A stretch of DNA of 64,000 bases, taken from contig JBBEAY010000002.1 of the NCBI GenBank assembly GCA_040882605.1, positions 62,001-126,000 on the forward strand, in the 5' to 3' direction. Made by a program: the position numbers and the translations under genes. The notes below the pieces were generated by a model that did no database searches, was not told the origin of the DNA, and saw only the letters and a program-made list of their open reading frames with translations. The DNA is from JAOUEA01 sp040882605. Its GTDB lineage: Bacteria > Actinomycetota > UBA4738 > HRBIN12. Shown one piece after another: positions 50,221 to 58,760 of this stretch (its first letter is position 1; each line of letters starts with the position of its first letter).

Positions 50221-52403
50221 GGCTCGAGCTGCGCAAACCCTCCGGTCCCGCGGAAGACTCGATCGCGATGCGCGTGGTGGTGGCCTGTCTCGTCGAGATC
50301 GCGATCATCTCGGTGGTGGCGCAACCCGGTGCGGTCCCGGCCCCGGTCGCGATCGCGGCTCTCGTGCTCGCGCCCTTCGGTTACTGGATCTCGTTCCGGC
50401 GTCGATCATCGTCGAACCTGCTGCTCAAGATCGCGCTCTCGGTGGCGCTCCTGGCATCGCTCGGACAGTTCTTGGGCGAGGTTCGGAGCGTGACGTCGTT
50501 CGATCAGGCGCGCGTCCCGCTCGCCTCGTTGTTCCTGTGGGTGCAGGTGCTGCACGCGTTCGACGTGCCGCGGCGACGCGACCTCTCGTTCTCCGTCGTC
50601 TCAAGCCTCATCCTCATGGCGGAAGCTGGGTCGCTCTCGCTGACGACCTCGTTCGCGTTCTTCGTGCTGCCGTGGGCTGGTCTCGCCGGGGCGTGGCTCT
50701 CGCTCTCGTCGAGGCCGAGGGCCGACCAAGTCGCGACCCCCGTGGCGGTTCGCCGTCATGCGCTCGAGCGCCGGGCGCCGCGCTCGGCTCCGATCCGCTC
50801 GGCCGCGGCCACCGCGGGCCTCGCGCTCCTCGCGGCCTCGCTCGTCTTCCTCGCGATGCCGCGGTTGCCGGGCAACTTCGTGCGCACTCCTCCGTTCTCG
50901 CTCGCCGGCAACGCCTCGCCGATCTCGGCCTTCGACGGTGGCGTGACGAACCCAGGCCTGCCCGCCGACCCTGGCGACGGTGTGATCGACTTCTCCTCGG
51001 GCGGGTATCCGGGGTTCAGCGACGTGGTGGACCTGCGGGCCCGCGGACGCCTGTCCGACGAGCTCGCCTTCCGTGTGCGCGCGCAGCAGCCGGCGTTGTG
51101 GCGAGCCGAGGTATTCGATCGCTACGAGGGCTCGCTCTGGACGATGACCGACGACGAGACGGTGACTCTTGCCCAGGATGGCGACGGCCTCTCCTACAGG
51201 GTGCCCGGCGACGTCGCGTGGCGCAACGACGCGATGGGCGTCGACTCGTCGAAGGTCGTGCAGACGTTCTACATCGAGGCGGCGCAGCCGAACGTGCTCT
51301 TCGCGGCCTCGAGCGCGCAGCAGGTGTACTTCCCGTCGGCAGGCCTTCGTGTCGACGCAGCAGGATCGATCAGATCGCCGATCCTGCTCGATGAAGGCCT
51401 CGTGTATTCCGTGGTCTCGGAAGTGCCCCTGACCACGGAATCGCAGTTGCAGGCGGCGCCGAACCGCGTACCCCAGAGACTAGAGACCTACCTTCAGCTT
51501 CCCGACGACCTGCCGGGAAGGATCGGCGATCTCGCCGCCCGCATCTCCGTCGATCGCTTGACCGTGCACGCAAGGGTTCTCGCCATGCAGTCGTGGCTGC
51601 AGACGAATACGCGCTACGACCTCGACGTGCCCCGCGACCCCGAAGGCGTCGACGCGGTAGACCATTTCCTGTTCGAGACGAGGCGCGGCTACTGCGAGCA
51701 GATCGCGACATCGATGGCGGTGATGCTGCGCACCCTCGGCATCCCCACTCGGCTGGTCACCGGCTACGGCCCGGGCCAGCGGAACCCGCTCACCGGCTAC
51801 TTCGAGGTCAAGCAGTCCGACGCGCATGCATGGCTCGAGGTCTTCTACCCCCAGGTCGGCTGGGTGGCGTATGACCCCACGTTCGGCGTGCCCCAAGCCG
51901 CGCCGAGCGCCTCAAGCCGTTTCATGGCCGGCCCGGTGTTCGCGGCGATCGGCCGGTTCATCTCGACCGCAGTGCCCCAGCCGGTCAAGGCCGCGGCGGG
52001 GGTCCTCGCTCGGAGCGTGGTGAGCGCCGGAGCGTTCGCGCTCCGCGCATGGCCGATCGCGCTCGTCGCCCTGTTGGCGGCCGGTCTGCTCGCGCTCGCG
52101 TTCCGCCGATCGCAACGGCGAGCGCGTCGGGCGCCTCGCACTCCGGGGGAGGCCGCATTCCTCGACCTCGTGGCTGCACTCGAGCCTCTCGGGCACAAGA
52201 GGACGGTCAACGTCACGCCGAGCGAGTTCCTCGAGGGCATCGCAGCCGACCGAGACATCGATCGCGCGGTCCTCGGGGCCGCCGAGACGGTCGTTCGCAC
52301 CTTCGAGCAGGAACGGTTCGCCGCCACCAAGCCATCGAAGGCAGAGGTCGCGCTCGCCCACGACGCGTCGGTCCAGGTCCGCGACCTCGTCGGACGTCGC
52401 TGA
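50217..52403 (+). CDS. Transglutaminase-like (TgpA-type) membrane protein
   Basis: A 728-residue protein. Five or six N-terminal helices (residues ~18-225) are followed by an extracytoplasmic region and the transglutaminase core (~470-560) with the Cys of RGYCEQIATSMAVMLRTLGIPTRL, His of SDAHAWLEVFYP and Asp of WVAYDPTFG. One helix (~615-640) and a cytoplasmic DUF4129-like tail end the protein. The complete Cys-His-Asp triad points to an active cysteine protease or transglutaminase, modified by MoxR and DUF58 partners (family knowledge). ATGA overlap with DUF58. Confidence 0.9.
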   Translation: MRLELRKPSGPAEDSIAMRVVVACLVEIAIISVVAQPGAVPAPVAIAALVLAPFGYWISFRRRSSSNLLLKIALSVALLASLGQFLGEVRSVTSFDQARVPLASLFLWVQVLHAFDVPRRRDLSFSVVSSLILMAEAGSLSLTTSFAFFVLPWAGLAGAWLSLSSRPRADQVATPVAVRRHALERRAPRSAPIRSAAATAGLALLAASLVFLAMPRLPGNFVRTPPFSLAGNASPISAFDGGVTNPGLPADPGDGVIDFSSGGYPGFSDVVDLRARGRLSDELAFRVRAQQPALWRAEVFDRYEGSLWTMTDDETVTLAQDGDGLSYRVPGDVAWRNDAMGVDSSKVVQTFYIEAAQPNVLFAASSAQQVYFPSAGLRVDAAGSIRSPILLDEGLVYSVVSEVPLTTESQLQAAPNRVPQRLETYLQLPDDLPGRIGDLAARISVDRLTVHARVLAMQSWLQTNTRYDLDVPRDPEGVDAVDHFLFETRRGYCEQIATSMAVMLRTLGIPTRLVTGYGPGQRNPLTGYFEVKQSDAHAWLEVFYPQVGWVAYDPTFGVPQAAPSASSRFMAGPVFAAIGRFISTAVPQPVKAAAGVLARSVVSAGAFALRAWPIALVALLAAGLLALAFRRSQRRARRAPRTPGEAAFLDLVAALEPLGHKRTVNVTPSEFLEGIAADRDIDRAVLGAAETVVRTFEQERFAATKPSKAEVALAHDASVQVRDLVGRR

Positions 52404-52437
52404 GGCGTTCGAGGGCGACGGCCGCGGCGAGGCGTCG

Positions 52438-52443
52438 TAGGCT
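52438..52443 (+). promoter_or_regulatory. -10-like element for the DUF2277 gene (leaderless)
   Basis: TAGGCT lies six bases before ATG 52450. Confidence 0.45.
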
Positions 52444-52449
52444 CGAGCC

Positions 52450-52662
52450 ATGTGCCGAAGCATCAAGACCCTGCGCAGCGCCGAGGAACCCGCCACCGAG
52501 CAGGAGATCCGGGCCGCCGCCCCGCAGTTCGTGCGGAAGGTGAGCGGGTACCGCGAGCCCTCTCGCAAGAACGAAGTGGCCTTCACGCGCGCCGTCGACG
52601 CCGTGGCGGAGGCATCGAAGGTCTTGCTCGACGACGTGAGCCCCGCCGGCACCGCCGGCTGA
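52450..52662 (+). CDS. DUF2277 family protein
   Basis: A 70-residue protein with the family signature MCRSIKTLR at the N terminus, then AAPQFVRKVSGYREPSRKNE. All-alpha, no signal peptide; function unknown. It is the shortest protein of this region and has its own leaderless promoter element. The Cys at residue 2 is conserved in the family. Confidence 0.85.
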   Translation: MCRSIKTLRSAEEPATEQEIRAAAPQFVRKVSGYREPSRKNEVAFTRAVDAVAEASKVLLDDVSPAGTAG

Positions 52663-52692
52663 CCTCGCCTTGCCGGTCGTCGGCGCCGAGCC

Positions 52693-52698
52693 GATACT
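52693..52698 (+). promoter_or_regulatory. -10-like element for the DUF294 gene (leaderless)
   Basis: GATACT lies six bases before GTG 52705, without an SD. Confidence 0.45.
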
Positions 52699-52704
52699 CG
52701 CCCG

Positions 52705-54540
52705 GTGGACATCCCGTCGTTCCTGCGCACGTATCCACCGTTCGACTCGATCGATCAAGAGGACCTGGAGCGGGTCGTGCGCAGTACTCGCATCGAGTTC
52801 CATGGCTCGGGTGACGTGATCCTGCGCCAAGGGGGCGAACCTTCCCAGGCGATGTACGTCGTGCGCAAGGGGGCGGTGGAGCTCGTCGACGACGAGCAGG
52901 TGATCGACCTTCTCGGCGAGGGGGAGATCTTCGGGCACACCTCGATGCTCTCGGCGATGAGCCCGTCGTTCACGTGCCGGGCGCACGAAGACACGATCCT
53001 CTACCTCATCGTTCGAGCCGAAGCAGAACACCTGCTCGGGACGCACTCGGGGCTCGCCTTCCTCTCGGCGAGCTTGCGCCGTCGGCTCGTGCGGGCGCTC
53101 GACGGACTGAACCCGCAGACGGTGGACCCCTGGCAGACGGCTGTGGGCACCCTGGTGCGCCGCCCCCCTGTCGGGCTGTCGAGCCGAGCGACCGTGAGGG
53201 AAGCCGCGGAGATGATGACCCGCGAGCGCGTGTCATCGCTACTGATCGACCGCGACGGTTCTTTCGGCATCGTGACCGACCGGGATCTGCGATCGCGCGT
53301 GCTCTCGGCCGGCCTCAGCCCCGAGACGGTCGTGGGCGACATCATGAGTCACCCGGTCGTCACGGTACCTAACGACCTTATGGTGGCCGAGGTCACAGCA
53401 CTGATGCTCGAACGCGGCATGCACCACGTTCCTGTCACCGATGGCGCAGGCAAGATCCTCGGGGTGGTCACGGAAGTCGATCTCATGGCGCTCGAGCTCA
53501 AGGCGCCGTTCTCGCTGAAGGCCGACATCGAGCGCGGCAACACCCCGAACGAGGTCGTCGCCCAGGGCAAGCGGCTTCCGGAAGCGGTCGGCACGCTCGT
53601 CGAGGCAAACGTCGACCCGGTCGCCGTCGGTCACGTCGTGGCGGTGATCGTGGATTCGCTGACACGCCGACTGCTGGAGCTCGGCATCAGGGAGTACGGC
53701 GATCCTCCGTGCCCCTGGTCATGGCTGGCTCTGGGGAGCGAGGCTCGTCAGGAACAGGCGCTGCTCACCGACCAGGACAACGCGCTCGTGATCGATCCGG
53801 GCGACGAGCCGCTCGAAGCGGTCGATCCGTACTTCGAACGGCTCGCCGGCTTCGTCAACCTGCACCTCGAGCGCAGCGGCATCCCGCGGTGCAAGGCCGG
53901 CGTGATCGCGGCCAACAAAGAGTGGCGGCACACCCCGGCGCAGTGGGAGGAGCGGTTCCGACGCTGGATGGGGGAGGGGACGTGGGTCGGCGGGGCTATG
54001 GTCGCGATCTCCTTCGACTACAGGGCGGTCGCGGGGCCGCTCGAGATCGAACCCGTCTTCGACCGCCTGATCAGAGCTGCGAGCACGAAGGGGAAGTTCA
54101 TCACACGCATCGGCACCACCGCGCTCGAGGCACGGCCGCCGACCGGCTTCGTCCGCGACACGGTGATCCACCGGGGTTCGGGCGCCGCCGAGGCGCTCGA
54201 CATCAAACAGGGGGGCATCACGCTGATCACGAACCTGGCCCGCACCTATTCCCTGATGAGTGGGTTGTCGGAGAACCGCACGCTCCGCCGGCTGCACGGG
54301 GCCGCCGGAACGAGCCGCCTGGCCGAGGACATGGTCCACGGCCTCGAGGAAGCGTTCCGGCTGCTCTGGCAGACGCGACTCGAGCACCAGGTGCAGCTGG
54401 TGCGGGCGGGCAGGCGGCCTGACGACCAGGTGGATCCGAGCACGCTGGGTCCGCTCGCCCGGCAGGGTCTCAAGGACTCGTTCCGCATCATCGACGCGGC
54501 GCAGGATCGGCTCGCGAACGTGCTGGGCGTCGGCCGGTGA
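52705..54540 (+). CDS. cNMP-binding / CBS / DUF294 nucleotidyltransferase protein
   Basis: A 611-residue signalling protein. Residues ~10-125 form a cyclic-nucleotide-binding fold (VILRQGGEPSQAMYVVRKGAVELVD). Two CBS repeats follow (~150-265, LIDRDGSFGIVTDRDLRSRVLS and MHHVPVTDGAGKILGVVTEVDLM). Next is a DUF294 nucleotidyltransferase core with ALGSEARQEQALLTDQDNALV (~345-365) and a helical C-terminal DUF294_C. It resembles the GlnD-like uridylyl/nucleotidyltransferases and probably senses cyclic or adenine nucleotides. It overlaps the DnaQ-like gene by GTGA. The cyclase gene at 25.6 kb might supply a ligand, but nothing links them. Confidence 0.88.
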   Translation: MDIPSFLRTYPPFDSIDQEDLERVVRSTRIEFHGSGDVILRQGGEPSQAMYVVRKGAVELVDDEQVIDLLGEGEIFGHTSMLSAMSPSFTCRAHEDTILYLIVRAEAEHLLGTHSGLAFLSASLRRRLVRALDGLNPQTVDPWQTAVGTLVRRPPVGLSSRATVREAAEMMTRERVSSLLIDRDGSFGIVTDRDLRSRVLSAGLSPETVVGDIMSHPVVTVPNDLMVAEVTALMLERGMHHVPVTDGAGKILGVVTEVDLMALELKAPFSLKADIERGNTPNEVVAQGKRLPEAVGTLVEANVDPVAVGHVVAVIVDSLTRRLLELGIREYGDPPCPWSWLALGSEARQEQALLTDQDNALVIDPGDEPLEAVDPYFERLAGFVNLHLERSGIPRCKAGVIAANKEWRHTPAQWEERFRRWMGEGTWVGGAMVAISFDYRAVAGPLEIEPVFDRLIRAASTKGKFITRIGTTALEARPPTGFVRDTVIHRGSGAAEALDIKQGGITLITNLARTYSLMSGLSENRTLRRLHGAAGTSRLAEDMVHGLEEAFRLLWQTRLEHQVQLVRAGRRPDDQVDPSTLGPLARQGLKDSFRIIDAAQDRLANVLGVGR

Positions 54541-55178
54541 GCCAGGTATTGCCGCCGGCGGAGCCGGACAGGAATCGTCAGACGGCCCCGTGGCGCTCGG
54601 TCGAGCTTGTGAGCCTCGACTTCGAGGCAACCGGACTCGACCTCCGACATGACCGCATCATCTCGTTCGGCACGGTGCCGATCCGACGGGGTGGGATCGA
54701 GCTGGCCGACTCCGTCTATCAGCTCGTGGACCCGGGCGACGTGAGGCCGTCTCCCGAGTCGGTCACTGTGCACGGGCTTCGAGCTGTCGACCTGGTGGGG
54801 GCGCCCTCGGTGCAGATGGCCCGCACCGCGCTGCGCAGATCGATCGACCACCGCTTCCTGGTCACCTGGTGGGCGCCGGTCGAGGCGGCCTTCCTCGACG
54901 TGCTGTTCGGTGGAGGGCGTCAGGCGTGGATGCGCCGCGCTGTCGACGTGCGCGACCTGGTGCTGGGCCTCGAGGGTCGCTCGGCTGCCCAGCTCACCCT
55001 CGGCCAGGCCGCCGAGCGCTTCGGTGTGCCGGTCGCGAGTCCCCACAACGCGCTCGACGACGCGCTCGTGACCGCGCAGCTGTTCCTCGTAACGGCGACG
55101 AAGCTGGGCAAGCGCGCGCGCAGCGTGCGCGATATGCAGGGCCTCAAGCCGAGGTCACGGCTTCGAGGAGGTCGTTGA
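54537..55178 (+). CDS. DnaQ-like (DEDD) 3'-5' exonuclease
   Basis: A 213-residue exonuclease with ExoI VSLDFEATGLD (Asp and Glu ligands, ~residue 26), an ExoII-like Trp/Glu region WWAPVEAAFLDVLF and ExoIII SPHNALDDALVTAQLF (His and Asp). It is a DNA polymerase III epsilon-type domain. Its start overlaps the DUF294 gene (GTGA), an arrangement common for these two families, so they may act together on a nucleic acid or nucleotide target. The 3' end overlaps the converging gene by 24 bp. Confidence 0.88.
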   Translation: MSQVLPPAEPDRNRQTAPWRSVELVSLDFEATGLDLRHDRIISFGTVPIRRGGIELADSVYQLVDPGDVRPSPESVTVHGLRAVDLVGAPSVQMARTALRRSIDHRFLVTWWAPVEAAFLDVLFGGGRQAWMRRAVDVRDLVLGLEGRSAAQLTLGQAAERFGVPVASPHNALDDALVTAQLFLVTATKLGKRARSVRDMQGLKPRSRLRGGR

Positions 55179-55715
55179 AGCTTTCCGACCCTTGCTGTGC
55201 GAGTCGCGATCGGTAGGCGCCTTGCTCGCGGGTCCGGTGGCGGGAAGCACCTCGACCTCGATGCCGCTTCGCTTCAAGGTACGCGAGACGGCGGCGGCCA
55301 CGTCGCCCTCGATGAAACCGCGCCAACGCGGTTGCTCGGCGGACTCGATCACGACCACGCGCACGGCCCGGGTGCGAGCGATACGGGCGATCGTGCGCAC
55401 GGCACGGCGCGTCTGTGCGACCTGCCCGTCGGCCTCGATACCCTTGCGCTCGAGTCGCCCGAGGGCGTCGCGGATCCAGCCGAGTCGTTCGTTCATCTCG
55501 TCCTTGGTGGGCATCAGCCCCGGCGCGGGCAGCCCGAACGACGAGCCGTAGATCTTCGCGATCGTGACGACGGCGATCGGCTCGGGTCCGGCGAGGGCGG
55601 CCGCTCGCGCGACCGCCCTCGACCCGAACCCACGCCGCCCATCCGACGCCAGCAGCACTGCGGCGGGCGCCGTCGGCTGGCGGTCCCACTTCTTCTTCTT
55701 GAGCAGGATGCTCAC
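55155..55715 (-). CDS. Small alpha/beta protein, universal-stress-protein-like
   Basis: A 186-residue protein of alternating strands and helices: APAAVLLASDGRRGFGSRAVARAAALAGPEPIAVVTIAKIYGSS (split) suggests a nucleotide-binding Rossmann/USP half, and VRVVVIESAEQPRWRGFIEGDVAAAV a second. GTG 55715 overlaps the permease stop by GTGA, so it is translated with the permease; stand-alone USP-like proteins often accompany APC transporters. The C terminus is basic and ends in SKGRKASTTSSKP. The exact family is not certain. Confidence 0.65.
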   Translation of the reverse strand: MSILLKKKKWDRQPTAPAAVLLASDGRRGFGSRAVARAAALAGPEPIAVVTIAKIYGSSFGLPAPGLMPTKDEMNERLGWIRDALGRLERKGIEADGQVAQTRRAVRTIARIARTRAVRVVVIESAEQPRWRGFIEGDVAAAVSRTLKRSGIEVEVLPATGPASKAPTDRDSHSKGRKASTTSSKP

Positions 55716-57271
55716 TGCGGAGTGCCCGCCTCCTGCTTCGAGGACTCGCTGCCCACTCGGTGATAGAAGCTCGTGCCCAGTCGCTTGTTCTCCATCTGGC
55801 GCCATCCGTAGAGAGGGAACCACAGAGCCAGGACGAACAATCCGATGAAGAACAGGATCCGCTTGTCGGGTCCCACCTGATAGTCGGCGGCGAAGTAGCC
55901 GCCATAGGCCCAAACGAAGAGCCACGCCACCCCGATCACCAGGGCGAGTGGGGCGAAGAACGCCGGCATCTTCACCGGCCGCACGGCCTCGGGCACCTTC
56001 GTGCGATAGAGCCAGTAGCCGATCAGCGAGAGAGCGAGGGCGAACAGGTATCCAACGTTGGAGAAGATGTAGATGTCGAGCGGATTCCCGATCAGCAGCA
56101 ACACCAGCGAGCAGACGAGGTTGAAGAACATCGCCGTGCTCGGCACGCCGTGCCGATTCACCTTGCCGAAGACCCGCGGCAGGATGCCGTCGCGGGAGTT
56201 CTGGAACAGCCCACGTGCGCAGCCCATCATCGCGTTTAGCACCGACAGCAGCAGCGCGGCGATCAGCGAGAGGCCGATGAACCAGCGCCAGAATTCGCTC
56301 GCGCCGAACAGCTTCTGCGTATAGGCCACGAACAATGTGCCCGGGTCACCGAGGAACGCGCCGTCCTGCAGCGCGTTCAGGTCGGCCACCGACAGCACAG
56401 CGAGGATCATGATGGGCAAGCTGACGTAGACGAAGAATCCGAACAGACCCTCCGCGGTCAGCGCGATCTTCGCGTCCTTCACCGGGTCGCGGCACTCCGC
56501 CACGTAGCAGGCAGCCGCCTCCATCGCGAGCACTGTCCAGGTGTAGATGAACGCCCACGCCATGACCAATGAGAACGAGAAGGTGTTGGCGATCCAACCG
56601 CCGGTGGGCACGAAGTCGAACGAGAGTGCATGTCCGAAGTCTGTTTCCCCGAGGTTGAAGAACGGCATCACGATGATGAGCACTAGCGGCACGATCGATG
56701 CGATGCCGAGCACAGTGGCGAAGCGGGCCCCGAGCCGGATACCCAGGTAGCACGGCACGAACATGACGAGGAGCAGCACCGCTCCGACGATGACGTTCGT
56801 GGAGAAGACAGGCCCTCCGATCGACGGACCGAACGGGTCGAATTCCGTGCCCGACGGAAGCCCCAGCAGGTCGATCACGTAGATGGCCGCGATCAGCACG
56901 TTGATGGGCGCCACCGCGAACCACCCGAGCCAATAGGCTCACGAGCTCAAACCTCCAAGGTGGGTCGAGGCCGTCTGGCCCCAGGGTTTGAAGGTCTCGA
57001 ACGCGTACGCGGGCAACCCCCCGGTCTTGTCCGGCATCGCGGTCGCCAGCTCGGCGAGGCAGTAGCAGAGGAACACACCCATCGCGGTCAGCACGATGTA
57101 GAGCGCGACCGAGAATGGACCGAGTGCAGCCGTCGTGTAGCCGACGAGACCGATCACCAAGATGGTGCCGGCCAGGCCGATGACGAATGCCCCCCACCAG
57201 TTCGTGTCCTTGGCGAGCTGGCCTGACTCATCGACCAGACTGGCGTCGAACGCCGCCGTTGGATCGGACAA
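55712..57271 (-). pseudogene. APC-family amino acid permease interrupted by an in-frame TGA
   Basis: The two halves share one frame: the first 110 residues (57271-56942; TTG start with AGAGGGGGG upstream) end at HLGGLSS. TGA follows at 56939-56941, and the protein resumes directly with AYWLGWFAVAPINVLIAAIYVIDLL to the C terminus ESSKQEAGTPQ at 55712. Homologous permeases usually have Trp at this position (W-AYWLGWF), so a single G-to-A change would make TGG into TGA. About twelve helices in all. It lies between the GlnT-like gene and the small alpha/beta gene and probably imports an amine or amino acid used by the cluster. Confidence 0.85.
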
Positions 57272-57392
57272 TGCGACCCCCCCTCTCAGGGTGCTAGGAG
57301 CCCGGTCTCGGCCGGGCGCCGCCGTAGGTGGAGTGTGACGTCGGCCGCGCGTCGAGCGCAAGAGGCTCGGGGCGGGCGTCACGCACACTTGC

Positions 57393-58760
57393 TCAGAACA
57401 ACGACAGGTACTTCTGCACCTCCCAATCGCTCACCCGGTCGTGGTACGTGTGCCATTCCCGCTGCTTCACCCGGACGAAGTAGTCCAGGTAGTCCTCGTC
57501 ACGGCCGCGCCCGAACGCCTCCCTCAGCACGTCGTCGTTCTCGAGGTTGCGGGTCGCGTCGAGCAGGTTGCCCGGTAGCACTTCGATGCCGCGCTCGGCG
57601 CGTTCTTCCTCGGTGCTCTCGTAGAGGTTGCCGAGGTTGGGCTCGCCCGGGTCGAGCTTGTTATCGATGCCGTCGAGCCCGGCGGCGAGCAGCGCTGCGG
57701 CGGCCAAGTACGGATTCGCGGACCCGTCGATCGTGCGGTCCTCGAAACGTCCGCCTTCGGGCACCCGGATCATCTGCGTGCGGTTGTTGCCGCCGTACGT
57801 GATGTACGAGGGCGACCACGTCGCTCCCGAGGTCGGCGCCCCCACAACCAGTCGTTTGTACGAGTTCACCGATGGCGCCGTGATGGCGATGTACGACTTC
57901 GCGTGCTGCAGCAGTCCTCCGAGGAAGTGATAGGCCATCTCCGACAGCCCGAGCCCGCGCGCGTCGTCGTCGGTCTCGAACAGGCTCGTGTCGGTCTCGG
58001 CGTCCCACAGGCTCATGTGGTAGTGCAGCCCATTCCCTGTGAGGTGGGCGAACGGCTTCGGCATGAACGTCGCCTGCATCCCGCGCTGCTGGGCCATCGT
58101 GTGCACCATGTACCGGAAGAAGATCACCCGGTCGGCAGTGGTCACGGCGTCGTCGAAGGTGAAGTTCGACTCGAACTGCCCGTTGGCATCCTCGTGGTCG
58201 TTCGCGTAGTTGTCCCAGCCGAGCTGGTTCTGGTACGCCGAGAGCGTCGAGATGAAGTCGAACTGCCGTGTGAGCGCCTTCATGTCGTAGCAGGGCCGCT
58301 CGAGGGTGTCGAGCGGGTCGGCCACCTGCAGCTGCCCATGCTCGTCCTGCGTGGTCAAGAAGAACTCGCATTCCATGCCGATCTTGAACACGAGACCGCG
58401 TTCGCGAGCCCGAGCCATCTGCCGCTTCAAGATGGTGCGCGGGCAGTAGGGCCACGGCTCTCCCTCGACGTAGACGTCGCAAGCGAACCGCGCGAGGTTC
58501 GGCTGCCATGGCACCGGCGTGAAGCTCGCCGGATCGGGCATCGCTGCGATGTCGGGGTCGTTCGGACCCTGTCCGAGCTCACCGGTGGCGAACCCCGCGA
58601 ACCCGGCGCCGTCGCGGAACATGTCCTCCAAGTGCGTCGTCGGCACGAGCTTCGCGTTCGGCTTTCCCATCATCTCGACGAACTGCGCGAACGAGAACTC
58701 GATGCCCATCTCGTCGACGAGCGCTCGAACCTCTTCGACCGAGCCTGGTCTAGCCGCCAT
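57393..58760 (-). CDS. glnT: GlnT-like (type III-like) glutamate-amine ligase / gamma-glutamylmethylamide synthetase family
   Basis: A 455-residue glutamine-synthetase-fold enzyme. It shows KPNAKLVPTTHLEDMFRDGAGFAGFATGE, GMECEFFL (metal Glu), NDHEDANGQFESNFTFDDA (Glu ligands), FMPKPFAHLTGNGLHYHMSLW (His), SVNSYKRL (Arg) and RTIDGSANPYLAAAALLAAGLDGI. This matches the TIGR03105-type GlnT/GmaS group, which ligates ammonia or methylamine to glutamate, rather than the classic GlnA. ATG 58760 has GGAAGGGGG upstream and overlaps the regulator gene's stop. Confidence 0.85.
   Translation of the reverse strand: MAARPGSVEEVRALVDEMGIEFSFAQFVEMMGKPNAKLVPTTHLEDMFRDGAGFAGFATGELGQGPNDPDIAAMPDPASFTPVPWQPNLARFACDVYVEGEPWPYCPRTILKRQMARARERGLVFKIGMECEFFLTTQDEHGQLQVADPLDTLERPCYDMKALTRQFDFISTLSAYQNQLGWDNYANDHEDANGQFESNFTFDDAVTTADRVIFFRYMVHTMAQQRGMQATFMPKPFAHLTGNGLHYHMSLWDAETDTSLFETDDDARGLGLSEMAYHFLGGLLQHAKSYIAITAPSVNSYKRLVVGAPTSGATWSPSYITYGGNNRTQMIRVPEGGRFEDRTIDGSANPYLAAAALLAAGLDGIDNKLDPGEPNLGNLYESTEEERAERGIEVLPGNLLDATRNLENDDVLREAFGRGRDEDYLDYFVRVKQREWHTYHDRVSDWEVQKYLSLF

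Noticed and set aside
57300..57317. GC hairpin upstream of the permease as a riboswitch
   Set aside because: A 6-bp stem with no further structure or conserved motif; could be any GC-rich gap.
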